From: Chloroflexota bacterium
GTDB lineage: Bacteria; Cyanobacteriota; Vampirovibrionia; Obscuribacterales; Obscuribacteraceae
Length of the DNA: 14,532 nucleotides
NCBI GenBank assembly: GCA_005240105.1
Contig: SBAT01000381.1
Coordinates: 1 to 14,532 of the forward strand
Reading direction: 5' to 3'
The position numbers were made by a program, and so were the translations under genes. The notes under the pieces are model-generated. The model did not search any database, was not told where the DNA came from, and saw nothing but the letters and a program-made list of their open reading frames with translations. The first letter of the stretch is position 1, and each line of letters starts with the position of its first letter. Of the stretch, positions 1 to 7,000 are shown in pieces.

Positions 1-803
1 AATATGGCGTGAACGTCGGCTCGGCCCAAAGCCTGATAGAAGTTGAACTCGATGATGGTTGGATGCTGCAACTGATTCTTACGTCCAGCAAAACCAACTG
101 TCTAAAACATCTACCTCCTGACTCACTGGAATCGCTGGGCATAATTTATTCAGCACCAGGAGTAGACGACGATGATCTTTCAGGCGTTGGTGATTTGACA
201 AGTTTGCGTGAGTTGTTCTTAGAAAGCAACAGAATCTCCAGCAAAGGATTAGATAACCTAAGCCAATTATCTTGCCTTGAAGTGCTAACGATACTAAGCA
301 CAAAAATTGGCAATAGCGCAATTACGCGAATTTCAAAATACTTCCCAAACCTCAGGCAACTTTCGCTTGCCGGAGCAAACATAAACGATGAGCAACTCTC
401 ACATTTGTCCACCCTACCACTGGAGATATTGCACTTAGGCGGCACAAAGGTAAGTGATGCCGGACTTGAGTCTCTAGGTAAGATCCGCTCACTTAAGCGT
501 CTCGTTCTCTATCAAACTAACATCACCGGTACAGGACTAGACAGCCTCAAAGAACTTACCAACCTGCATGTGCTTATCTTGTCAGAGACAGCGGTTAATG
601 CCGATGGAATAGCAAAATTGACAGGGTTCCCGCAGCTTAAAGACCTAAATCTATACGAGTGTAAGAAATTGAACGATCAAGCTTTGGCACCACTTAGTAG
701 GCTATCCGGCTTGTCCGAACTTACATTAGCCAAGTCAGAAATGAGCGAAGCAACAATTGAAAAACTACGCGTCTTACTGCCCAACTGCAAGATCTGGACT
801 TAA
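1..803 (+). CDS. Leucine-rich-repeat protein, 5' end outside window
   Basis: The reading frame is open to the left edge, so this is the 3' part of a longer gene; the GTG at position 9 lies inside the open frame and has no visible ribosome binding site, so I do not take it as the start. The visible protein is a solenoid of about nine leucine-rich repeats of roughly 24 residues. Each has the pattern L..L..L.L..T.I...GL..L, for example around the LHLGGTKVSDAGLESL and LYQTNITGTGLDSLKEL segments. It ends in a cap, LLPNCKIWT, of a kind common in bacterial LRR proteins of planctomycete and related types. No enzyme motif or membrane segment is visible in this part. Such repeats normally bind proteins; the partner cannot be told from sequence. 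The stop TAA lies in an ACTTAA hexamer that recurs beyond the adjacent palindromic repeat. What the missing N-terminus carries is unknown. Confidence 0.85.
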   Translation, partial: YGVNVGSAQSLIEVELDDGWMLQLILTSSKTNCLKHLPPDSLESLGIIYSAPGVDDDDLSGVGDLTSLRELFLESNRISSKGLDNLSQLSCLEVLTILSTKIGNSAITRISKYFPNLRQLSLAGANINDEQLSHLSTLPLEILHLGGTKVSDAGLESLGKIRSLKRLVLYQTNITGTGLDSLKELTNLHVLILSETAVNADGIAKLTGFPQLKDLNLYECKKLNDQALAPLSRLSGLSELTLAKSEMSEATIEKLRVLLPNCKIWT

Positions 804-947
804 ACCCGCTCTCTTTGTCATTCCGAGGCTTTAGCCGAGGAATCTACCGCGGCAAATCGACGTGCAGATTGATCAACTCGAACATGGATCGTTACGGCAG
901 ATCCTTCGCGTTGCTCAGGATGACAAAACCGGGTTCACTGACCCTTT
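804..947. repeat. Palindromic interspersed repeat, copy 1, between convergent genes
   Basis: Imperfect inverted termini are visible at 816-845 (TGTCATTCCGAGG...GAGGAATCT) and 899-925 (AGATCCTTCGCG...CAGGATGACA). The right end continues with CCGGGTTCACTGA (929-941), and its AACCCGG complement is partly mirrored by AACCCG at 803-808. The whole is flanked by the direct repeat ACTTAA (798-803 and 948-953), as expected of a target-site duplication. A related copy lies at about 3374-3513, inside the SpoIID gene. Repeats of this GTCATTCTGAGCGAAGCGAAGAATCT kind are found scattered in many bacterial genomes. It has no coding capacity of its own. It fills the whole gap between the LRR gene and rseP, and its hairpin could act as a two-way terminator, though no T-tract is evident. 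Confidence 0.75.
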
Positions 948-949
948 AC

Positions 950-2203
950 TTAAGGAGTTGTTGCCGGCTCTTTAATGGTCTGATCTTCCTGAGGCTTCAT
1001 TTCCGTAGTCGGTGCTGGAGTTTGAGGAGCCTGCTCTTGCTGGACTTGAATTGACTGGTCCTTGCCCTTCTTCTTCAAATCCAATTTGCCGGTGAGTAAA
1101 GCAGTAACGTCATTGACCATAACTACAGCCATCAATACAAGCAAACTAATGAAACCCCACTTTACAATATGCCCGTGAGTGGTGTCATGCATTGGTTTTC
1201 CGCGCACTGCCTCAATCAACATCGCCGCAACGTGCCAGCCGTCGAGTGCCGGCCAGGGCAATACGTTGATGATTGCCAAATCCACCGAGATCATAATCGT
1301 AAACAACAAGAGCTGACTCCAGTCTTGTTGGGCAATATCGGCGCCAATCTTAATTACAGCCAAAACGCCATGCAAATCCTGAACACTAAAAGCAGGTTGT
1401 CCATTAACCCCGCCGGCATGACCGCCGGAAGCAACGCCTACGACCATTTGTCCCATGGCATCAACCATACTGGCAGTCAAAACCCAGAGTCGTTCGCCAG
1501 CCAATACCATCACATTGAGTGGTCCACCATCAACTTTGTGATAACTGATCGGTCCTTTGGAAATAAGCGCCATACCAACTTTGCCGTCTTTATTGGTGAC
1601 CACCGGTATGATCATTTCGTGACCTTCACGAATAACCTTGACGCTGACTTCTTGCAGTTTGCGTGCCACCAAAAGATGCACTGCTTCGTCTGTTGTAGTT
1701 ACGGTATAGCCGTCAATCTCCCGGATCTGATCGCCAATTTTAATTCCTGCTTGTTTAGCAATTGGATTGCTCTCAATTAGCGAATGAACAATTGTTGGTT
1801 GCGTCGGCTCACCAAACGAAAACAGCATGGCTGCCATCACAAAGTAGGCAAAGATTATGTTGAACGTCACACCAGCAAGCGCCACACAAATGCGCTGCCA
1901 GATTGGAAATTTGCGAAACGGTTTTAGCTGAAGACCAAATGTCTCTTCGTGCGTACTTGATTCATCACCAAGCTCAGGAATGGCCACAAAACCACCAAGC
2001 AGACAGGCATAGACGCGAAACTCAGTTCCCCACTTCTTGCCTATAACTGCATATGGTCCAAACGGCAAACCAATACCAAACACCGGTGTTTGAAAACCGA
2101 AAAACCTGGCGACTGAAAAATGCCCGAACTCATGGACCAAGATCAATATGCTGAGAATTGCCAGCATAACTACAATTGCAAACGTTTGCGCTAAAAGTTC
2201 CAC
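950..2203 (-). CDS. rseP: RseP-type site-2 protease (M50 intramembrane zinc metalloprotease)
   Basis: This 417-residue membrane protein belongs to the M50 site-2 proteases, which cut membrane-embedded substrates such as anti-sigma factors or leftover signal peptides. The zinc-binding, catalytic HEFGH motif is at residues 24-28 in the first membrane segment. A second membrane segment spans about 104-128, followed by one PDZ domain at about 135-205 (NPIAKQAGIKIGDQIREIDG). The third zinc ligand is probably D321 in NVLPWPALDGWH, where most relatives have PxPxLDGG, so the residue after DG is changed to W. A last membrane segment is at about 350-370, followed by a polar Q/P/E-rich tail. The start is GTG, preceded by AGGA nine bases upstream. 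It begins 18 bases after the SpoIID-domain gene and is probably co-transcribed with it. The usual neighbours dxr and proS are absent. Family assignment is firm; the substrate is unknown. Confidence 0.93.
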   Translation of the reverse strand: MELLAQTFAIVVMLAILSILILVHEFGHFSVARFFGFQTPVFGIGLPFGPYAVIGKKWGTEFRVYACLLGGFVAIPELGDESSTHEETFGLQLKPFRKFPIWQRICVALAGVTFNIIFAYFVMAAMLFSFGEPTQPTIVHSLIESNPIAKQAGIKIGDQIREIDGYTVTTTDEAVHLLVARKLQEVSVKVIREGHEMIIPVVTNKDGKVGMALISKGPISYHKVDGGPLNVMVLAGERLWVLTASMVDAMGQMVVGVASGGHAGGVNGQPAFSVQDLHGVLAVIKIGADIAQQDWSQLLLFTIMISVDLAIINVLPWPALDGWHVAAMLIEAVRGKPMHDTTHGHIVKWGFISLLVLMAVVMVNDVTALLTGKLDLKKKGKDQSIQVQQEQAPQTPAPTTEMKPQEDQTIKEPATTP

Positions 2204-2221
2204 AATTCAATTTCCTAAAAG

Positions 2222-3826
2222 CTAGATGTAATCTAGCATGACATCCCTGTAATAATACTTAAGTATCTGTGGAGCATTATAACCATTTTCAGCCAGCGTC
2301 TTGGCTCCCCACTGCGAGAGTCCCAGACCATGCCCATATCCACGACCTGCAAACACGTATCTGTCCGCATCAAAGCCAATATTAAACTTCGTACTGGGCA
2401 ATGTCAGAAAATGCCGGAATTGCTCACCAGAGACTACCCGCACCGCTTTACTACCAGCAATCATCATCTTCTGTACTCTCATGGCATCACTGCGTGAGAG
2501 GATCTCAATGTTCAAGAGTTGTCCTACATCAACCCCGCTCTTTCGCAATGTTTCTTCAAGTGCGCCTATAGAGGCATTTTGCGACCAGGAGAACATTGGC
2601 GATGCATCATCAAAATCGGGCACTGATTGAAGATAGCTTCTACTGCCTCCCCAAACGGACTCAGGGGCTTCCGTATGACCACCGCCACCACTATGGAAAT
2701 ACGCCGTAATTACTTTGCCACATTGTTTAAGGACAATTCCCTGCGTTTGCGCGACGGCCAAATTGCCGGTATCTGTTTCTTGTCCGACGCCTGCATAAAC
2801 TTGATCCTCTGATGTCGCTTTTACATCATAGCCATCGGCTGCATGCTTGCCTAAGTTGGCCATGGCATAAGATCGAGCAGCAATTGCTTGCGCTTTAAGG
2901 GCCTCAGGATGCCAGAGTGAAGGCATTTCAGACGGCAGCACCGAAAGCAAATAATCTTCCAAGTCAACTAAGTTGATGACATTCAATTTGTCACGACTAT
3001 TGCGGTTGGGGGTCAGTAAAAGTTGTCCACGATAGAGTTTGCCGTTAACACCAAGTAGTCCATCAGCGCTTCTGGGTGCCACCACATAGCCACTCTGTCC
3101 GGCAAGTCCCAACAAGACCCCGTGCCAACCCTTGTCAATCGCCTGGGGAGATGCATTGGGTGTATAACTAACCGGCTTAAAGGCACTAGGGGCGGTGGCA
3201 TCAGCTACTGCTACTGAGAGAGTCCCTCTTTTGGAGGCAACCACGAATTTCTGTCCGGCACCAGAGCTGCCGACAACTTCACCTGTTGCCTGGTCAATAA
3301 TGTCTGCACCATCCGGTGTATTCAAGTCAAGCTTGTCGCCACCAATTAGAAGCCCGACTCGCAACAAATGCCCGTCATTCTGAGCGAAGCGAAGAATCTC
3401 GCGTCTTGAGTTACGAGACTCTTCGCGGAGCCTGCCCTGAGTGGCAGTGTCAAATTGAGAAGAAGTCTCTTGTCTATGCGAAGGGCTCAGAGTGACAATG
3501 CCGGGTTCACTGAACGAGCTTGGCTCGCTTGCAACATTGGGTTCTGGAAGCGGCGGTCGTAATTCCTGCGACCAGGCAGGCATCACACTTAGCCAAAATA
3601 CCAATGCAAGTGGCGCCAGTCGAGATGCAATATTCCAAAGGCTGCCTTTTACTGTTGCTTGACGGACAGTCAGGCGGGAAGTGCCGAGAGTCGACTCCAG
3701 ATAGCTTGCCTGCTTCCAGCTATTGGACTTTGCCTTGTCCACTTCCTGGGTTTCCATAAAGGCTAAAACAGCCGCAAGTCCTGCAGCTACCTCTTCCTCT
3801 GTCGGTTGTCCTGGCTGATAATCCAA
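2222..3826 (-). CDS. SpoIID/LytB-domain peptidoglycan protein with repeat-derived insert
   Basis: This 534-residue protein carries a SpoIID/LytB domain in its C-terminal two thirds. B. subtilis SpoIID is a lytic transglycosylase that cuts stem-peptide-free glycan, and relatives occur in non-sporulating lineages including cyanobacteria. Visible hallmarks are YLLSVLPSEMPSLWHPEALK with the presumed catalytic E300, AIAARSYA at 315-321, YFHSGGGGHTE at 376-386, VWGG at 391-394 and GRGYGHGLGLSQWGA at 494-508. A hydrophobic segment at about 69-84 should be a signal peptide or anchor and is unusually far from the start. The first 50 residues (PTEEEVAAGLAAVLAF, then SWKQA) resemble small acyl-CoA carboxylase epsilon peptides. 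Residues about 105-151, including REILRFAQNDG, are encoded by a palindromic repeat read in frame. The start is TTG with AGG upstream and a TATAAT box at 3867-3872. SpoIID assignment is firm; the role of the N-terminal part is unknown. Confidence 0.9.
   Translation of the reverse strand: MDYQPGQPTEEEVAAGLAAVLAFMETQEVDKAKSNSWKQASYLESTLGTSRLTVRQATVKGSLWNIASRLAPLALVFWLSVMPAWSQELRPPLPEPNVASEPSSFSEPGIVTLSPSHRQETSSQFDTATQGRLREESRNSRREILRFAQNDGHLLRVGLLIGGDKLDLNTPDGADIIDQATGEVVGSSGAGQKFVVASKRGTLSVAVADATAPSAFKPVSYTPNASPQAIDKGWHGVLLGLAGQSGYVVAPRSADGLLGVNGKLYRGQLLLTPNRNSRDKLNVINLVDLEDYLLSVLPSEMPSLWHPEALKAQAIAARSYAMANLGKHAADGYDVKATSEDQVYAGVGQETDTGNLAVAQTQGIVLKQCGKVITAYFHSGGGGHTEAPESVWGGSRSYLQSVPDFDDASPMFSWSQNASIGALEETLRKSGVDVGQLLNIEILSRSDAMRVQKMMIAGSKAVRVVSGEQFRHFLTLPSTKFNIGFDADRYVFAGRGYGHGLGLSQWGAKTLAENGYNAPQILKYYYRDVMLDYI
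3374..3513. repeat. Palindromic interspersed repeat, copy 2, inside the SpoIID gene
   Basis: The left end, GTCATTCTGAGCGAAGCG followed by AAGAATCTC (3374-3400), and the right end GCGAAGGGCTCAGAGTGACA (3478-3497) are imperfect inverted repeats. A further inner arm, GAGACTCTTCGCGGAGCC...GTGTCA, lies at about 3416-3451. The right end continues with CCGGGTTCACTGA (3501-3513) at exactly the same distance from TGACA as in copy 1 (929-941). On the minus strand it is read without stops as residues about 105-151 of the SpoIID protein. GCAACA occurs on both sides (3361-3366, 3531-3536). However, that would imply a 170-bp addition, not a multiple of three, so this duplication is only a weak candidate. 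Confidence 0.72.
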
Positions 3827-3866
3827 ATTCTGCCTACTAACTTTCTAGTTTTAGTACTTGGGCAAC

Positions 3867-3895
3867 ATTATAGTCTGCCATTACCAATACCTTAA
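3867..3895 (-). promoter_or_regulatory. Candidate sigma70-type promoter for spoIID-rseP
   Basis: Read on the minus strand, a perfect TATAAT lies at 3872-3867. Seventeen bases upstream is TTAAGG (3895-3890), a weak -35 that matches TTGACA at few positions. Transcription would begin near 3860, giving a leader of about 35 bases before the TTG start at 3826. The -10 box is persuasive; the -35 is not. Confidence 0.4.
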
Positions 3896-3901
3896 CTTTC
3901 A

Positions 3902-3932
3902 CCGGAAAAGCAACCTGGGTGATTATTTCCGG
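3902..3932. promoter_or_regulatory. 7-bp inverted repeat in the divergent intergenic region
   Basis: CCGGAAA (3902-3908) and TTTCCGG (3926-3932) form a perfect inverted repeat separated by 17 bases. It sits between the divergent SpoIID gene and the large multidomain gene, just upstream of the minus-strand promoter candidate. Spacing of about two helical turns between arm centres (24 bases) would suit a dimeric regulator, but it could also be a transcript hairpin or chance. The rest of the 3827-4049 gap shows no convincing plus-strand promoter. Confidence 0.25.
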
Positions 3933-4049
3933 CATTGGCGGGTAAGAAGTCTATGCACATCCCAATTTCTAATTAAGTTAAGAAGACATTGAAAGTCTAA
4001 TTTAACGCGGCCTTTGGCTATACATAAGTCGGGGGCCAAAACAGGACTA

Positions 4050-7000
4050 ATGCCCGAAAAACCAGATGGGAAAAGTATTTCAGACAAGGCTCTGTCCAAT
4101 AAGGGACAGGAGCCTACTAACGCTTTGAAGCATGATGGCACCGAGTCCCCATCTGAAAAGGATACGGCTGCCGAACCGGCCAGCAAAAAATTGGCTGAAA
4201 CCGCATGGGCTCCCGGCAGCGAAGCGCAGATAGCCAGCGCCCAAGTCTTGCCGCCTGGGTTTCCGCAGCCGGAATTGGTAACTGTTGTCGAAGGGCAAGT
4301 AGTCAAACCCGGCGAAATTACGAAATCGTGGGACTTGAGCGACCAGCAAGTAACTGATACAGCAAAGCAAATCCGCCAGGCATTAGAAAGGCGATCATTC
4401 GGCGGACTAGGTGGTCCTGATCCAGATACGGCGCAAATTGCCAGGCTAGTCGAGGGTTTGAAATTAAGCGACCGGCGAGCCATTGAAATGGTACTCAACA
4501 AGCAAGAGGACCTCCGCCAACAGTTAGAAAAACTCCTAGTCAACAAACCAGATGAGCTTAAGAACCTGATCAATATTTTTGACAGACCGGACAGAGCCGA
4601 CGGTCTTCCACTAGATAACGCCCAGGCTGTTCATTACGCTCGCAGGGTAATTGAATCACTACGGGGATTTTCCAAAGAAGGTGCCGAAGCTGCAGCTCAT
4701 CTGCTTGCTCCGCTCAATAAAGCCGAAAGGCAACAAATTGAAAATGAGATGAGCAGTGAACTAAAGATGCCCTTTAGAGACTGGTTGCACCGCCAGATGC
4801 CTGTCGGTCATCATGTAATTGGATTGAATAACGAATCAATTGCCCGTATCGAAGCAACTTTGGATCAACCGGATACCGGCACTGATTATAAAGGCAGCGT
4901 CAAAATTCTTATCGGTGGACTGAAAGATAATTGGTCCGCCAGCAAGGAAAACGCCATTCTGCATATCGTCTCCGGCATGGACGGCAAAGAAATAAGAGAC
5001 TCAGGCATATTCAAAGAACTAAGAACTTCTCCCTATCTGTCCAAGACGGCCCAGCAAGTGCTCGATGTTACACTTGCCGGTCGCGACAAATGGACAGCCA
5101 ATGGTCAGCAAGCCCGTGAACTTGCTGAGACTGCTCTGAAGACAAAAAATCTAGAAATATTCAAAGACGCCATGCAGTCCAAAGCAGCAAGAGATTACTT
5201 CAAATCACCGGAAGGCGCAAAGAAGATCGATCAAATTTATTCCGGTCCGTTTGACGCACGCGACCGACAGGTAGCACATGATTACGCCGAACTGAATGAC
5301 ACCAAACTCTTAACTGATCTGCAAATGTATCAATTTTCATTGTCCCCAAGCAATGAAGCAATAACGCAACGGCTCATGTCCGCCACCGATGAGGAAAAGA
5401 AGTTATTTCAAAAAGGGCGCGAATTGGCAGACCTAAGACCGAAGGACACAGACGAAGAGCGTGCAGCCAGTAGATACTATCTTGATACCTTCGAGGCGTT
5501 GCGTAGTGCGTCTCGATACAACTCCGACAAATTAAAAGAATGGACTGGCCTCCTGCTGGAGCCGGAAGCCAAAGCAGGTGCTGACCACAAGCCAAACCCT
5601 CGCCAGCAAATCATCGACGACAACCGCAACGGGTTAACAGGACTAGATGCCGTACGTCGCCTTCAAGAAACATTGCGGCAAAACCCAGAACTAGCCAAAA
5701 CACTAAGCGATGGAACGGATAAAGAATTGAAGGCCGCATATGATGCCACCGTTAAACGAATAGCTGATGATTCGCGAAATTCCGCAATTGGCGGTGCCAT
5801 ATGGAAGGAAGTTACTGATTTAAACAACTACAATCCGGTCACTTCATTAATGTCCGCTCCAGAACACCAGAAGCGCCAGCAAGAATTCGTGCAAAACGCA
5901 GCTTCATCGACTTACGAAAATCTACAGAAGCAACTTCTCACGCAAGGACAACTATCGCTGGAACAAAAGCTCTTTGTCGCCGGCGACAAGAAATTATCTG
6001 CAGACGATCTTCTATCTTTAACAGCAGGCGAAAAACAACGCCTTCTGCAAGGGCAGTATTCACCGCGTGTTCAAGAAGCGGTTTTTGGCAAAACAGGTCC
6101 AGAGAGTGAATTCATACGCAACGTTCTCGCCAAACAAGACGCTCAATTGACTCAGCTTGACCAAGTGCGAGCTTTCGCTCTTGGACGCGGGCAAGATGTG
6201 GGACAAGTCGAATCATTGTTCGCTGGAATGAAGGCGGCTCAAAGAAAAATGCTCTCGGATCAATATTTTGATAAATACAAGAGCGCCATGAATCCTAGTG
6301 TCCTGGATCAAATAAAGGACCCCGTAGATAAAGCAAGAGTTATCCAAAGCCTGCGTCATGCGGACGAGACAGCCGAGCAAAAACTTGTCAATGCCCAGAT
6401 CGAACAAACCAAGCACGCGAGTCCATTCGATGCACTATCTGAAGCTTATTCACCTGACCAGCGTATGGCCAACAAATACGCCAGAACCGCTGAGTCTTTC
6501 TATCACCAGGCAAAGGATGGGCTGACCGACAAGCAGAAAGAATCGCTGGACAAGTTGCCACCGGAAAAGAGACAAGAAATTGCCCAGGCTCTTATGAAAT
6601 ATCAGTCCGCTCTGAAGAAATATTGGTCCGCTCAAAAAGACTACACACGCAACAAAGAAGAAATGTCCGAGCAGCTTGCAGACGCAACGCTCACCGCTGG
6701 AGCAGTTATTGCCTCGATTGCTCAACCGGAACTCTCGCCGGCACTACTTGCACGCACTGCTGTCCTAAGTGCCGCAGGACGACTGGGCATTAAGCAAGCA
6801 ATCATGGACAAGGACTTCGACACTTCTCAAGCCAGCATTGAGAAAGAACTCTATAAAGGCACGATGACCGGTGTACTCAACTCTCTGGGTGGAGAAGCAT
6901 TCACATCCGGTCGCTTCATTGCTCTAGGTAAATTTGGAGCAGTATCGAAAAACGCTGCCGAAAAAACAATTAGCGATCTGGCAGCAAATCAAACACTCAA

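Noticed and set aside
815..1054. Plus-strand open frame of 79 residues
   Set aside because: It consists of the palindromic repeat plus the antisense of the rseP tail.
1169..1780. Plus-strand open frame of 203 residues
   Set aside because: It lies wholly opposite rseP, whose PDZ domain and LDG motif are clear on the other strand; the translated product has no family character.
3361..3536. GCAACA as target-site duplication of repeat copy 2
   Set aside because: The implied 170-bp addition is not a multiple of three, which would have broken the reading frame unless later indels repaired it.
2222..3826. Endospore formation
   Set aside because: SpoIID-domain proteins are widespread in non-sporulating bacteria and no other sporulation gene is present here.
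4014..4050. TTG start for the giant protein
   Set aside because: No ribosome binding site precedes it, whereas ATG 4050 has AGGA; the TTG remains possible and would add 12 residues.
3923..4573. Minus-strand open frame of 216 residues opposite the start of the giant gene
   Set aside because: Its Ser/Cys/Leu-rich composition is typical of an antisense shadow, and no ribosome binding site or motif supports it.
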